This document shows, piece after piece, positions 53,406 to 62,653 of a stretch of DNA of 64,000 nucleotides; the stretch's first letter is position 1; the number at the start of each line of letters is the position of its first letter. The stretch comes from Bradyrhizobium sp. CCBAU 53351 (GTDB lineage: Bacteria; Pseudomonadota; Alphaproteobacteria; Rhizobiales; Xanthobacteraceae): the NCBI RefSeq assembly GCF_015291745.1, contig NZ_CP030059.1, positions 620,001 to 684,000 of the forward strand, read 5' to 3'. The notes under the pieces were generated by a model that did no database searches, was not told the origin of the DNA, and saw only the letters and a program-made list of their open reading frames with translations. The position numbers were made by a program, and so were the translations under genes.

Positions 53406-53678
53406 ACGACGACCGAGCGGCAGCGCCTCGACAAATGGCTGTGGCACGCGCGGGTGGTCAAGGCGCGCACCTCGGCCGCTGAGCTCGTCGAGACCGGCCA
53501 CGTTCGGGTCAACGGTGAGCGGGAAAAGTCGCCCGGTCACGCGATCAAGCTCGGCGACGTCATCACCGTCGCGCTCGATCGCACCGTACGGGTGTTGAAG
53601 GTCACCGGCTTCAGCGAACGCCGCGGCGATGCCGCCTCGGCGCGCGTGCTCTACGAGGAGCTCGGGACACGCAATTAA
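53406..53678 (+). CDS. S4-domain RNA-binding protein (Hsp15-like) with apparent ACG start
   Basis: A 90-aa S4 protein; the family binds 50S-peptidyl-tRNA or structured RNA. The conserved N-terminus RLDKWLWHARVVKAR and GHVRVNGEREKSPGHAI are intact. No ATG, GTG or TTG exists in this frame between the helicase stop (53400-53402) and GTG at 53454, which lies inside the conserved domain. AAGGAG at 53394-53399 is 6 nt from ACG at 53406, where homologues as I recall begin MTTERQR. So the start is most likely ACG (or a sequencing error of ATG); readthrough of the TAA would give a helicase-S4 fusion. Confidence 0.8.
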   Translation, partial: TTTERQRLDKWLWHARVVKARTSAAELVETGHVRVNGEREKSPGHAIKLGDVITVALDRTVRVLKVTGFSERRGDAASARVLYEELGTRN

Positions 53679-53810
53679 TTGCGCTTCGTATTCATTTCTT
53701 GGTCGATCAAACACACAAAGCCGTCATGATCGGGCCTTCCCGACCTTGCGGCGCCGGGCCATCCGCGCTACGCAAGCCGCGACTTTTAAAAGAGCTTTTC
53801 GGAGCGTTGG

Positions 53811-54149
53811 ATGACTTACGTCGTCACTGAAAACTGCATCAAGTGCAAGTACACCGACTGCGTCGAGGTCTGCCCGGTCGACTGCTTCTACGAGGGTGAC
53901 AACATGCTGGTCATCCACCCCGACGAGTGCATCGATTGCGGCGTGTGCGAGCCGGAATGCCCCGCCGACGCCATCAAGCCGGACACGGAACCGGGCCTCG
54001 AGAAGTGGCTGGAAGTGAACACCCAGTACGCCAAGAGCTGGCCGAACATCACCCAGAAGAAAGAATCACCTGCCGACGCCAAGGAATTCGACGGCATGGA
54101 AGGCAAGTTCGAGAAATATTTTTCTCCGAACCCCGGCTCCGGCGACTAA
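53811..54149 (+). CDS. fdxA: Ferredoxin FdxA (3Fe-4S/4Fe-4S type)
   Basis: A 112-aa seven-iron ferredoxin: N-terminal [19 protein letters not shown] and [16 protein letters not shown] supply ligands for the two clusters, and the C-terminal extension [15 protein letters not shown] is typical of alphaproteobacterial FdxA. A soluble electron carrier. ATG at 53811 with CGGAG upstream. Confidence 0.95.
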   Translation: MTYVVTENCIKCKYTDCVEVCPVDCFYEGDNMLVIHPDECIDCGVCEPECPADAIKPDTEPGLEKWLEVNTQYAKSWPNITQKKESPADAKEFDGMEGKFEKYFSPNPGSGD

Positions 54150-54217
54150 TTCAGGCCCAAACTTAACCCTAATAGCGGCGCTGCGGCCGAAATCCAGCCC
54201 TGAAGACCCCTAAATCA

Positions 54218-54245
54218 TTGATTTTTGCGGGAAATGTGCTATATT
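54218..54245 (+). promoter_or_regulatory. Predicted sigma-70 promoter of the CarD-family gene
   Basis: TTGATT (54218-54223) and TATATT (54240-54245) are separated by 16 nt in an AT-rich patch, giving an expected transcript start near 54252 and a leader of about 45 nt to the GTG at 54296. Confidence 0.6.
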
Positions 54246-54295
54246 GGGCATATTAAGCCGAACCCCGTCAGCCCCGTTGGCCCCTCTGGGTTCCC

Positions 54296-55318
54296 GTGAA
54301 ACCAAATGTCGAACAGGGGCGTGGCAGTTTCCGCGCGCAGGCTGTGTCACAGAAAACGCGTAAAAAGAGTACTTCAGCGAGGGCTTCCCATAAGGAGGCC
54401 AAAAAAGTCGCCGCGGCCAGCCGTAGCGCATCCAAGGGTCGGACCGCGACGAAGGCGCCGGCTGCAAAGTCCTCGAAGAACAAAAGAAGCGCAATGCCTA
54501 ACAAGACTGCCAAACCGGCCGCGAAAGCGACCGCTGCTAAGCCTGCTGCCAAGCCTGTGACTGCCAAGGCCCCCGCCGCTAAGGCTCCCGCTGCCAAGCC
54601 CGCCGCGCCGAAGGCTCCTGTTGCTGCTGCTCCTGCCAAGGCTCCGGTCGTTGCCGCCAAGCCGGTCGCGAAGCCCGCTGCTGCCCCGAAGGTCGAGGAA
54701 AAGAAGGTCGTGACCCAGCGTCAGGGCTTCAAGGCCAACGAATTCGTGGTCTATCCCGCTCACGGCGTCGGCCAGATCCTGGCCATCGAGGAGCAGGAGA
54801 TCGCCGGGGCGAAGCTCGAACTGTTCGTCATCAACTTCATCAAGGACAAGATGACGCTGCGCGTGCCGACCGCCAAGGTCGCCAATGTCGGCATGCGCAA
54901 GCTGTCCGATCCGACGCTGGTGAAGAAGGCGCTCGAGACGCTCAAGGGCCGCGCCCGCGTCAAGCGCACCATGTGGTCGCGCCGCGCCCAGGAATACGAA
55001 GCAAAGATCAATTCGGGCGACATCGTCGCGATCGCGGAAGTCGTGCGCGACCTCTATCGCTCGGAGTCGCAGCCGGAGCAGTCCTACTCAGAACGCCAGC
55101 TCTACGAAGCGGCGCTCGATCGCCTCTCCCGCGAGATCGCGGTGGTGCAGCACTCGACCGAGACCGAAGCGGTCAAGGAGATCGAAGCCCAGCTTGCCAA
55201 GAGCCCGCGCCGCAACGCCAAGGCGGAAGCCGCCGAAGGTGAAGCCGATGCGGATACCGAGGGCGATACCGACGATACCGATGGCGACGACACCACCGTC
55301 GCCGACGAGGCCGCGTAA
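54296..55318 (+). CDS. CarD-family transcription regulator with histone-H1-like N-terminal extension
   Basis: A 340-aa protein. Residues 1-140 are Lys/Ala/Pro-rich with repeated AAKPAAK-like units, similar to histone H1 tails. Residues 143-305 are a CarD_CdnL_TRCF domain (FKANEFVVYPAHGVGQILAIEEQEIAG, and the helical part with RDLYRSESQPEQSYSERQLYEAALDRL), which binds RNA polymerase beta and stabilises open complexes. The tail is acidic (DADTEGDTDDTDGDD). GTG at 54296 fits the promoter; ATG at 54494 is an alternative that would shorten the basic tail by 66 residues. Confidence 0.88.
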   Translation: MKPNVEQGRGSFRAQAVSQKTRKKSTSARASHKEAKKVAAASRSASKGRTATKAPAAKSSKNKRSAMPNKTAKPAAKATAAKPAAKPVTAKAPAAKAPAAKPAAPKAPVAAAPAKAPVVAAKPVAKPAAAPKVEEKKVVTQRQGFKANEFVVYPAHGVGQILAIEEQEIAGAKLELFVINFIKDKMTLRVPTAKVANVGMRKLSDPTLVKKALETLKGRARVKRTMWSRRAQEYEAKINSGDIVAIAEVVRDLYRSESQPEQSYSERQLYEAALDRLSREIAVVQHSTETEAVKEIEAQLAKSPRRNAKAEAAEGEADADTEGDTDDTDGDDTTVADEAA

Positions 55319-55342
55319 GCGTCCCCTCGCTCGCAACAGATC

Positions 55343-55370
55343 AAAGCCCGGCCGTTCGGCCGGGCTTTTT
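55343..55370 (+). terminator. Rho-independent terminator after the CarD-family gene
   Basis: AAGCCCGGCC and GGCCGGGCTT form a perfect 10-bp stem with a GTTC loop, followed by a T run (55366-55370), 25 bp after the stop codon. A strong canonical terminator. Confidence 0.9.
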
Positions 55371-55401
55371 GTTTGGGGTCGGAGGAGACAGCCGTGTGAC
55401 A

Positions 55402-55511
55402 CAGCCGTCATTCCGGGGCGTGCTAAGCGAGAGCCCGGCATCCATTCGTCACCGTCTCTGTCGCCCGATGGATTCCGGGCTTGTGCTTCGCACGCCCCGG
55501 AATGACGGCTG
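55402..55511. repeat. REP-like palindrome with perfect 22-bp arms
   Basis: The arm 55402-55423 (starts CAGCCGTCATTCCGG) is the exact reverse complement of 55490-55511. Inside, AGCCCGGCATCCATT and GATGGATTCCGGGCT make a second hairpin. It sits between the carD terminator and the end of regR. Confidence 0.85.
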
Positions 55512-55523
55512 TGAGAAGTTGCG

Positions 55524-56057
55524 CTACTTCACCGGCCGCTTCTCGAGCTTCCGCGCCAGCGTACGCCTATGCATGCCCAATCGGCGGGCCGCTTCCGAGA
55601 TGTTGAAGTCGGTCTCGATCAGGGTCTGGTGGATGCGCTCCCATTCCAGCGTCTTGATCGAGGTCGGCCGCGCGTCGAGCGCGACCTCGGTATTGCCAAC
55701 GGCCTTGGTGAAGGCGGCTTCGATGTCGTCAGTGTTCGAGGGCTTTGCGAGATAGTGGCAGGCGCCCAGCTTGATCGCCTCCACGGCTGTGGAGATGCTG
55801 GCGAAGCCGGTCAGCACCACGATCAGCATGTCGGGGTCGTGCGTGTGCAGCAGCTCGACGCAGGCAAGGCCGGAGGCGCCGCCGAGCTTGAGGTCGACCA
55901 CGGCATGCCCGAAGGAGCGCTCCTCCAGCACCTGGCGCACGTCTTCGATGGAGGCCGCCAGCACGACGTCATAGCCGCGGCGCTCGAACGAGCGCTTCAG
56001 CGTGCGGGCGAAGCCGGCATCGTCCTCGACGACGATGAGCGAACGGTCAGGCGTCAA
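55524..56057 (-). CDS. regR: Redox response regulator of the RegR/RegA/ActR type
   Basis: A 177-aa regulator: receiver with VVEDD, phospho-Asp in VVDLKLGGASGL, VVLTGFAS and YLAKPSNTDDIEAAF, a Pro-rich-like linker, and a Fis-type HTH at the end (IHQTLIETDFNISEAARRLGMHRRTLARKLEKRP), which is nearly invariant in RegA/ActR/PrrA. These control respiration, nitrogen fixation and CO2 fixation by redox state. TTG at 56057 overlaps the kinase stop (TTGA). Last gene of the cyo-surf1-regS-regR run. Confidence 0.93.
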   Translation of the reverse strand: MTPDRSLIVVEDDAGFARTLKRSFERRGYDVVLAASIEDVRQVLEERSFGHAVVDLKLGGASGLACVELLHTHDPDMLIVVLTGFASISTAVEAIKLGACHYLAKPSNTDDIEAAFTKAVGNTEVALDARPTSIKTLEWERIHQTLIETDFNISEAARRLGMHRRTLARKLEKRPVK

Positions 56058-57451
56058 AATTCCCCTCCGATCGCCAGCGTTGCCAGCGGCAGCGTCAGGC
56101 GCACCGTGGCGCCGCGCTTCCTGTGGTTCTCGGCCGTGACGCTGCCGCCCAGCTTGCGCACCACGTTCACCACCAGGAACAGGCCGAGCCCGCCGCCGGC
56201 GCGGCCCTTGCTCGAGTGGTAGGGCTTGCCGAGCTGGGCCAGCATCTCCGGTGCGAAGCCGGGGCCGCGGTCGCTGATCGCCAGCACGAGATTGTCGCCC
56301 TCGCGCTCGGCCACGAGCTCGACCCAATCGCGCGACACCTCATAGGCATTGTCGAGCACGTTGAAGATCACCTGCTTCAACGCGATGTCGGAGACGATCG
56401 CAACATCCGCGCCGAAGGTGTTGACGAAATAGAGCGTCCGCGCCGAGCGCGCGTCGCGCCACTCGTCGACCAGGGCGGTCACGAAGGCCGTCACCGTCGT
56501 CGGCGAGGAGCCTTCGCCGCGCGCTTCGCCGGCCGAGACCAGGATGCCCGTCACGATCGACTTGCAGCGTTGCAGCGAGGTTTCCATCTCCGCGAGGTCC
56601 TCGGCGAGCTCCTGGTCGGTGGCAAGATCCGGCATGCGGCGCCAGTCGCTGAGGATGACGGAGAGCGAAGCCAGCGGCGTGCCGAGCTCGTGGGCCGCAC
56701 CGGAGGCAAGCAGGCCCATGCGCACGATGTGATCCTGCTCGGCGGCATGCTGGCGCAGCGCCGCCAGATGGGCGTCGCGTTCGCGCAGGTTTCGGTTGAT
56801 GCGGGTGACGAACACGACGAGCAGCACGGCGTTGAGCACGAAGCCCAGCAGCATGCCGAGCACGGTGAGAGAATAAGTCTCGCTCAACGGGTTCGGCGGC
56901 AGGTCAAGCGGCCGGTACGCCAAGGTCAGCCACACGAAACTCGCGCAGGTCAGCGCGACCAGCGACCAGGTCGAGCGCGCATCGAGCAGCACCGCGCCGA
57001 GCGTCACCTGGAGCAGGAACAGCGAGGTGAAGGGGTTTGTGGCGCCGCCGGAGAGGTAAAGCTGCGCGGTCAGCGCGGCGACATCGAGCATCAAGGCGAC
57101 CAGGAGCTCGTTGTTGGTGATCGCGGCGCGATGGCGCACCCAGATCAGGCTGGAGACGTTGAGCAGCACGAGGGCGCCGATCACCGCGCCCATCCGCTCC
57201 AGCGGCAGGGGGATGCCGAGGCCGAAATGCACGGCGCCGATGGTCACGATCTGGCCGACCACCGCGGTCCAGCGCAGCTGGATCAGCAGCGCCATGTTCT
57301 TGCGGTTGGTCTCGTCGTCGGTCGGCGCGGCACCGATCAGCTCGCTGCGCGCATCCGCCTGCGATTGCAGCGTGACGGCCAGCCCGCCATCAGCAAGCGC
57401 GTGGGGAAGCGTCTTCCCGTCGTCAGGCCTGTTCGACGATCGTTCCAGCAT
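56054..57451 (-). CDS. regS: Redox sensor histidine kinase of the RegS/RegB/ActS type
   Basis: A 465-aa membrane kinase with six helices in the N-terminal half, the quinone-binding motif GGATNPFTSLFLLQ, the H-box SGAAHELGTPLASLSV, a Cys 42 residues after the phospho-His (LQRCKSI) at about the place of the redox-active Cys of RegB, and N/G boxes VIFNVLDNAYE, ISDRGPGF and GGGLGLFLV. It signals quinone pool and oxygen state to RegR. Overlaps surf1 by 29 bp upstream and regR by 4 bp downstream. Confidence 0.93.
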   Translation of the reverse strand: MLERSSNRPDDGKTLPHALADGGLAVTLQSQADARSELIGAAPTDDETNRKNMALLIQLRWTAVVGQIVTIGAVHFGLGIPLPLERMGAVIGALVLLNVSSLIWVRHRAAITNNELLVALMLDVAALTAQLYLSGGATNPFTSLFLLQVTLGAVLLDARSTWSLVALTCASFVWLTLAYRPLDLPPNPLSETYSLTVLGMLLGFVLNAVLLVVFVTRINRNLRERDAHLAALRQHAAEQDHIVRMGLLASGAAHELGTPLASLSVILSDWRRMPDLATDQELAEDLAEMETSLQRCKSIVTGILVSAGEARGEGSSPTTVTAFVTALVDEWRDARSARTLYFVNTFGADVAIVSDIALKQVIFNVLDNAYEVSRDWVELVAEREGDNLVLAISDRGPGFAPEMLAQLGKPYHSSKGRAGGGLGLFLVVNVVRKLGGSVTAENHRKRGATVRLTLPLATLAIGGEF

Positions 57452-58286
57452 CTGATCCCGTCCTGCGCGCGGCGACATCTGGGCCGCCGGCCGGTTCGTG
57501 GACGAAGCCATCCAAGGCTGTCTTGCGGCGGAACAGCCCGCCGCCGAATGTGACGAAGAGCTTAGCCGCCAGCATGAAGGCCAGGGCAAACCACGTCAGC
57601 GCGTAGATCAGGTGGTTATTGGGAAAGCGCACCACGGTCAATCCGCCGATGGGACCGCCAGCGGATTGTGATCCGGCGTCGGCATCGACGAAGAAAGGTG
57701 CGACATCGTGCAGGCCGCGGGCCGCCGCGATCGCGGCGACATCCCGCGAGTACCAGCGGTTGTGCTGGGGCACGTTGTTGCGGAGGAACCCGCCTTTGGG
57801 CTCGGTGATGCGGAGCAGGCCGGTGATCTCGACCTGGCCGTCCGGATTGCCGTCCCGGCGCGTCGATGCGGCACGTCGCTCCGACGGCACGAAGCCGCGG
57901 TTGATCAGGACCTGCGTGCCGTCGCTGCGCTGGAGCGGCGTCAGCACCCAATAGCCCGGGCCTTCCTCGGTGACGGCCTGGACCAGTGTTTCGCGGTCAT
58001 GCAGGAAGCGGCCGTTGACGCTGACATGCCTGTATTCGTCGTTGGTGGCGCTGACCGCGGGCCAAGAGGCGGACGAGGGGATCGGCTGGGCTGTCGCATG
58101 GACGCGCTGCTCGACACGGTCGATCAGCGCCAGCTTCCAGGCCCGGCGCTCGATCTGCCAGATGCCGAGTGCGATCAGAACGACGAAGACGATCAGCGCG
58201 AGGACCGTGAGCCACAGGGACGGGGCGCGCGCAGCCTTGCCGCGCGGCGCACCGTCCCTGTCTGTCACGGTCCCGATTTCGTTCAC
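57423..58286 (-). CDS. SURF1 family protein
   Basis: About 287 aa, an inner-membrane assembly factor for haem-copper oxidases. One helix near the N-terminus (WLTVLALIVFVVLIALGIWQIERRAWK) and one at the C-terminus (NNHLIYALTWFALAFMLAAKLF) flank a periplasmic domain with GPGYWVLTPLQRSDG, VLINRGFVP and NRWYSRD. GTG at 58286 overlaps the cyoD stop (GTGA); a GTG at 58268 is an alternative. Its place directly after cyoABCD supports a role in this oxidase. Confidence 0.88.
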   Translation of the reverse strand: MNEIGTVTDRDGAPRGKAARAPSLWLTVLALIVFVVLIALGIWQIERRAWKLALIDRVEQRVHATAQPIPSSASWPAVSATNDEYRHVSVNGRFLHDRETLVQAVTEEGPGYWVLTPLQRSDGTQVLINRGFVPSERRAASTRRDGNPDGQVEITGLLRITEPKGGFLRNNVPQHNRWYSRDVAAIAAARGLHDVAPFFVDADAGSQSAGGPIGGLTVVRFPNNHLIYALTWFALAFMLAAKLFVTFGGGLFRRKTALDGFVHEPAGGPDVAARRTGSDAGTIVEQA

Positions 58287-58663
58287 TTCATCCCGCTCAT
58301 CTGGTGCATCGGCATCATGTTGCTGTTGAGGTGGCTCATCACCCACAGCGAACCCGACAGCGCAATCACCACCATGACGATGGTGAAGATCAGGGCCATC
58401 ATGCTCCAGCCGTTCTCGGACGTCGTGTTCATGTGCAGGAAGTAGATCATGTGCACGACGATCTGCACGACCGCGAAAGCCATGATGACGAGGGCGGTGA
58501 TCTGCTTGCTCGGCAGGACGCCGCTCATCACCAGCCAGAACGGAATGGCGGTGAGCACCACCGAGAGCACGAAGCCGAGCATGTAGCCCGAGAATGTGCT
58601 GTGGGCGTGGCCGCCCTCGTGGTGATGATCGTCCGCATGGGCGGCGTGGGTATCGGTGCTCAT
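58283..58663 (-). CDS. cyoD: Cytochrome o ubiquinol oxidase subunit IV
   Basis: A 126-aa subunit with three membrane helices, preceded by a His/Asp-rich N-terminus (HAADDHHHEGGHAH-like) and including VVQIVVHMIYFLHMNTTSENGW, typical of CyoD. It helps assemble the CuB site. ATG overlaps the cyoC stop (ATGA). Confidence 0.93.
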   Translation of the reverse strand: MSTDTHAAHADDHHHEGGHAHSTFSGYMLGFVLSVVLTAIPFWLVMSGVLPSKQITALVIMAFAVVQIVVHMIYFLHMNTTSENGWSMMALIFTIVMVVIALSGSLWVMSHLNSNMMPMHQMSGMK

Positions 58664-59289
58664 CGCAGAACTCCCAGGAGATAGACGAAGGTGAAGACGC
58701 CGATCCAGACCACGTCGAGGAAGTGCCAGAACATCGACAGGCACATCAGGCGGCGGCGGTTGGCCTCGATCAGGCCGAACTTGCCGACCTGGACCATCAA
58801 GGTCACCAGCCAGATCAGGCCGCAGGACACATGCAGGCCGTGGGTGCCGACCAAGGTGAAGAACGCCGACAGGAAGGCGCTGCGCTGGGGCGTGGCACCT
58901 TCATGGATCATGTGGGCGAACTCGGTGAGCTCGATGCCGATGAAGGCGAGGCCGAACAGACCGGTGATCGCCAGCCAGATTTGCGTCTGCGCCAGCTTGT
59001 TCTGCTGCATCGTCAGCATCGCGAAGCCGTAGGTGATCGACGACAGCAGCAGCATCGAAGTGTTCACCGCGACCAGGTTGAGGTCGAACAGGTCCTTCGG
59101 CGCCGGGCCGGCGGCGTAATTGCCGCCGAGCACGCCGAAGGTGGCAAACAGGATCGCGAAGATGAGGCAGTCGCTCATCAGGTAGATCCAGAAGCCGAGC
59201 GAGGTGCTCCAGCCTTCCGGATGCGGATGCTCCTCGGCGACGTAGAAGACCGGCTCGCCGGTTTGTGAAGGATTGACAGCGACGGTCAT
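58660..59289 (-). CDS. cyoC: Cytochrome o ubiquinol oxidase subunit III
   Basis: A 209-aa subunit with five membrane helices; LGFWIYLMSDCLIFAILFATF and the HMIHEG / GTHGLHVSCGLIW blocks are typical of CyoC. Part of the proton-pumping bo3-type quinol oxidase. The ATG follows the cyoB stop without a gap. Confidence 0.94.
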   Translation of the reverse strand: MTVAVNPSQTGEPVFYVAEEHPHPEGWSTSLGFWIYLMSDCLIFAILFATFGVLGGNYAAGPAPKDLFDLNLVAVNTSMLLLSSITYGFAMLTMQQNKLAQTQIWLAITGLFGLAFIGIELTEFAHMIHEGATPQRSAFLSAFFTLVGTHGLHVSCGLIWLVTLMVQVGKFGLIEANRRRLMCLSMFWHFLDVVWIGVFTFVYLLGVLR

Positions 59290-61287
59290 TTACTTGGCTC
59301 CGGCGAGCAGTTTGGTGCGCGCGTCCTCGCTCCGGATGACGTCTTCAGCCGGAATGTCGAAGTCGCGGTGATAGTTGAAGGTGTGGCCGATGCCGACGGC
59401 GAGCATCGCAATGAAGCTCAACGCCGCCAGCCACCAGATGTACCAGATCAGGCCGAAACCCATCGCGGTGGCGAGGCCGGCGAGGATGATGCCGGTGCCG
59501 GTGCTGCTGGGCATGTGGATCGGCCTGAAGCCGGTGAGCGGGCGCTGGTAGCCGCGGCGCTTCATGTCCCACCACGCGTCATTGTCGTGAACGACGGGGG
59601 TGAAGGCGAAGTTGTAGTCCGGCGGCGGCGAGGAGGTCGCCCATTCCAGCGTACGGGCATCCCAGGGATCGCCGGTGACGTCCTTGAGCTGCTCGCGCCT
59701 GAGGAAGCTCACCGCGAACTGCATCAGCATGCACATGATGCCGAGCAGGACGAGGCCGGCGCCGATCGCGGCGATGACGAACCAGATCTGCAAGCTGGGA
59801 TCGTCGAACACGCGCAGGCGGCGGGTCACGCCCATCAGGCCGAGCACATAGAGCGGCATGAAGGCGAGGTAGAAGCCGGTGACCCAGAACCAGAACGACA
59901 GCTTGCCCCAGAACGGATCGAGCTTGAAGCCGAACGCCTTCGGGAACCAGTAGGAGATGCCGGCGAACGCGCCGAACACAACGCCGCCGATGATCACGTT
60001 GTGGAAATGCGCGATCAGGAACAGGCTGTTGTGCAGGACGAAGTCGGCCGGCGGCACCGCCAGCAGCACGCCGGTCATGCCGCCGATCACGAAGGTCAGC
60101 ATGAAGGCGATCGTCCACATCATCGGCAGCTCGTAGCGGATGCGGCCGCGATACATCGTGAACAGCCAGTTGAACATCTTCGCGCCCGTCGGGATCGAGA
60201 TGATCATCGTGGTGATGCCGAAGAACGAGTTGACGCTGGCGCCCGAGCCCATCGTGAAGAAGTGGTGCAGCCAGACCAGGTACGACAGGATGGTGATGAC
60301 GACAGTGGCGTAGACCATCGAGGTGTAGCCGAACAGCCGCTTGCCGGAGAAGGTCGAGGTCACCTCCGAGAAGATGCCGAACGCCGGGAGAACCAGGATG
60401 TAGACTTCGGGGTGGCCCCAGATCCAGATCAGGTTCACGTACATCATCGGGCTGCCGCCGAAATCGTTCGTGAAGAAATTGGTGCCGACATAGCGGTCGA
60501 GCGAGAGCAGCGCGAGCACGACGGTCAGAACCGGGAAGGAAGCGACGATCAGGACGTTGGTGCAGAGCGAGGTCCAGGTGAACACCGGCATCTTCATCAT
60601 GGTCATGCCGGGGCAGCGCAGCTTGACGATGGTGCAGATCAGGTTGATGCCTGACAGCGTCGTGCCGACGCCGGCGACCTGCAGCGCCCAGATGTAATAA
60701 TCGACGCCGACATCGGGGCTGTAGCCGATGTTCGACAGCGGCGGATAAGCCAGCCAGCCGGTGCGGGCGAACTCGCCGATGAACAGCGAAGCCATCACCA
60801 GCACCGCGCCGCCGACCGTCATCCAGAAGCTGAAATTGTTCAGGAACGGGAACGACACGTCGCGCGCGCCGATCTGCAGCGGTACGACATAGTTCATCAG
60901 GCCGGTGACCAGCGGCATCGCCACGAAGAAGATCATGATCACGCCGTGGGCGGTGAAGACCTGGTCGTAGTGATGGGCGTTGAGATAGCCCTCGGAGCCG
61001 CCAAAGGCCAGCATCTGCTGGCCGCGCATCATCAGCGCGTCGGCAAAGCCGCGCAGCAGCATCACGATGCCGAGGATCATGTACATGATGCCGATGCGCT
61101 TGTGGTCCACGGTGGTGAACCATTCGCGCCAGAGATAGCCCCAGAGGCGGAAATAGGTGAGGCCGCCGAGCAACGCGGCGCCGCCGAGCGCGACCACCAC
61201 GAAAGTGCCGACCACGATCGGCTCGTGCAGCGGCAGCGATTCGAAGCCGAGCCGGCCGAAGATGAGCTTGAGAAGATCAGGAGACAT
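59290..61287 (-). CDS. cyoB: Cytochrome o ubiquinol oxidase subunit I
   Basis: A 665-aa catalytic subunit of the haem-copper quinol oxidase with about fifteen membrane helices. Haem and CuB ligands are seen in [33 protein letters not shown] (with the His-Tyr pair), [12 protein letters not shown] and [12 protein letters not shown]. Oxidises ubiquinol and reduces oxygen to water while pumping protons. Usual length. Confidence 0.96.
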   Translation of the reverse strand: MSPDLLKLIFGRLGFESLPLHEPIVVGTFVVVALGGAALLGGLTYFRLWGYLWREWFTTVDHKRIGIMYMILGIVMLLRGFADALMMRGQQMLAFGGSEGYLNAHHYDQVFTAHGVIMIFFVAMPLVTGLMNYVVPLQIGARDVSFPFLNNFSFWMTVGGAVLVMASLFIGEFARTGWLAYPPLSNIGYSPDVGVDYYIWALQVAGVGTTLSGINLICTIVKLRCPGMTMMKMPVFTWTSLCTNVLIVASFPVLTVVLALLSLDRYVGTNFFTNDFGGSPMMYVNLIWIWGHPEVYILVLPAFGIFSEVTSTFSGKRLFGYTSMVYATVVITILSYLVWLHHFFTMGSGASVNSFFGITTMIISIPTGAKMFNWLFTMYRGRIRYELPMMWTIAFMLTFVIGGMTGVLLAVPPADFVLHNSLFLIAHFHNVIIGGVVFGAFAGISYWFPKAFGFKLDPFWGKLSFWFWVTGFYLAFMPLYVLGLMGVTRRLRVFDDPSLQIWFVIAAIGAGLVLLGIMCMLMQFAVSFLRREQLKDVTGDPWDARTLEWATSSPPPDYNFAFTPVVHDNDAWWDMKRRGYQRPLTGFRPIHMPSSTGTGIILAGLATAMGFGLIWYIWWLAALSFIAMLAVGIGHTFNYHRDFDIPAEDVIRSEDARTKLLAGAK

Positions 61288-61312
61288 GCGAACTCTCTTT
61301 AGGAATCTGACT

Positions 61313-62473
61313 TCAAGAGTCGGACTTGGGACGTTGTCCGAGGAAGAACGACGAGGACTTCAGCGGCGTGAAGGTCGGCCGCTTCAGGCCGGCGCCGGTG
61401 AGCGGCGCGATGTCGAGGGGAGCCGTGATGGACGCCGTGGTTCTGCCCTGCGGCGTATCAGGCGTGCAGGTGCCGGCGACGAAGGCCGGCTCGGGCCCGA
61501 GCGGGGCGCCGCGGCGGGCATACTTGTCGTAGGCCAGCGGCAGGGTGTTGTTCAGGCCCTGATGGCCGGCGCCGCCCTTGGCGTCGATTGCCATCATTTC
61601 GCTCTGGCACATCTTGCCGGTCTCGACGCACATGTTGAGGATCAGGCGATAGAGATCGGCATCGACGGTGCCGTAGCGACGCACCGGCTCGTTCTGGCTC
61701 GGCTTCTCGAGCTGGAGATATTCGGCGCGGCCGAGCGCGCCGCCGGCGGATTTGGCCCTGGCGACCCAGTCGTCAAAGCCCTTGTCGTCGAGACCCCAAA
61801 AACTGAAGTGCATGCCGGAGAAGCCGGCGCCGCTGTAGTTCGCCGAGAAGCCCTTATAGGTGCCGGCGTGGTTCACCACCGCATGGAGCTTCGTCTCCAT
61901 GCCCGGCATCGCGTAGATCTGGCCGGCGAGCGCGGGGATGTAGAACGAGTTCATCACCGAGGACGCGGTGATGCGGAAGTTGATCGGACGATCGACGGGA
62001 GCTGCGAGCTCGTTGACGGTGGCGATGCCGTAGTCCGGGTAAATGAAGAGCCACTTCCAGTCGAGCGCGACGACGTCGACCTCGAGCGGGGCCTTGGACT
62101 GGTCCACGGCACGGTCGGCATGGATGCGGCCGAGCGTTCGATAGGGGTCGAGCAGGTGCGTGCCCATCCAGGTCAGCGCGCCCAGGCAGACGATGATCAG
62201 GAGCGGAGCGGACCAGATGACGAGCTCGAGGGCGGTCGAATGATCCCAGTCCGGCTCGTAGCGGGCCTCGGTGTTGGACTGGCGATAGCGCCAGGCGAAC
62301 AGCACCGTCAGCGCCATCACGGGGACGACGATCAGGAGCATCAGGACGGTAGAGATGATGACGAGGTCGCGCTGTTGGGCTGCGATATCGCCGGCTGGCG
62401 CCAGCACGACGTAGTCGCAGCCGGTGAGCGCAGCAGCCAGAGGTAGTAGCGCCAGGATCTTGAGACGAGACAC
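61313..62473 (-). CDS. cyoA: Cytochrome o ubiquinol oxidase subunit II (lipoprotein)
   Basis: A 386-aa subunit with a lipoprotein signal ([11 protein letters not shown]), two membrane helices and a periplasmic cupredoxin-like domain ([46 protein letters not shown]). The CuA ligands of cytochrome c oxidases are absent, as expected for a quinol oxidase. GTG start at 62473. First gene of the operon cyoA-B-C-D-surf1-regS-regR. Confidence 0.95.
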   Translation of the reverse strand: MSRLKILALLPLAAALTGCDYVVLAPAGDIAAQQRDLVIISTVLMLLIVVPVMALTVLFAWRYRQSNTEARYEPDWDHSTALELVIWSAPLLIIVCLGALTWMGTHLLDPYRTLGRIHADRAVDQSKAPLEVDVVALDWKWLFIYPDYGIATVNELAAPVDRPINFRITASSVMNSFYIPALAGQIYAMPGMETKLHAVVNHAGTYKGFSANYSGAGFSGMHFSFWGLDDKGFDDWVARAKSAGGALGRAEYLQLEKPSQNEPVRRYGTVDADLYRLILNMCVETGKMCQSEMMAIDAKGGAGHQGLNNTLPLAYDKYARRGAPLGPEPAFVAGTCTPDTPQGRTTASITAPLDIAPLTGAGLKRPTFTPLKSSSFFLGQRPKSDS

Positions 62474-62541
62474 GGGCCGAGCCTTTGAGAATGAGTTTCC
62501 TTTGCGGGGCCAAGGGGTAGCTGCGGCGCAGCAATCCGGAC

Positions 62542-62560
62542 ATTGGACAATTTGTCCAAT
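62542..62560. promoter_or_regulatory. 8-3-8 inverted repeat in the cyoA / MFS spacer
   Basis: ATTGGACA-ATT-TGTCCAAT is a perfect inverted repeat, 69 bp upstream of the cyoA start and 94 bp upstream of the MFS start. It is the obvious operator candidate for one or both divergent genes; the binding protein is unknown. Confidence 0.6.
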
Positions 62561-62653
62561 GTTGCAGTGCGGAATGTTGGGTCAGACAGGCTCAGTCTGC
62601 CTGGCGCCCCGCCGGGCGGTCGGCTTTGTTTTCAGGACGCTAAGGGCGCACGC

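Noticed and set aside
53454..53678. S4 protein starting at GTG 53454
   Set aside because: It would delete the conserved RLDKWLWHAR strand/helix that defines the domain and has no ribosome-binding site at the right place.
51375..53714. Long minus-strand open frame (779 codons) opposite the helicase
   Set aside because: It is the mirror of a well-supported helicase gene; the translation is low-complexity with no domain, as expected in GC-rich DNA.
59368..60654. Long plus-strand open frame opposite cyoB
   Set aside because: Antisense to a conserved haem-copper oxidase gene; the product is His/Asp/Arg-rich without motifs.
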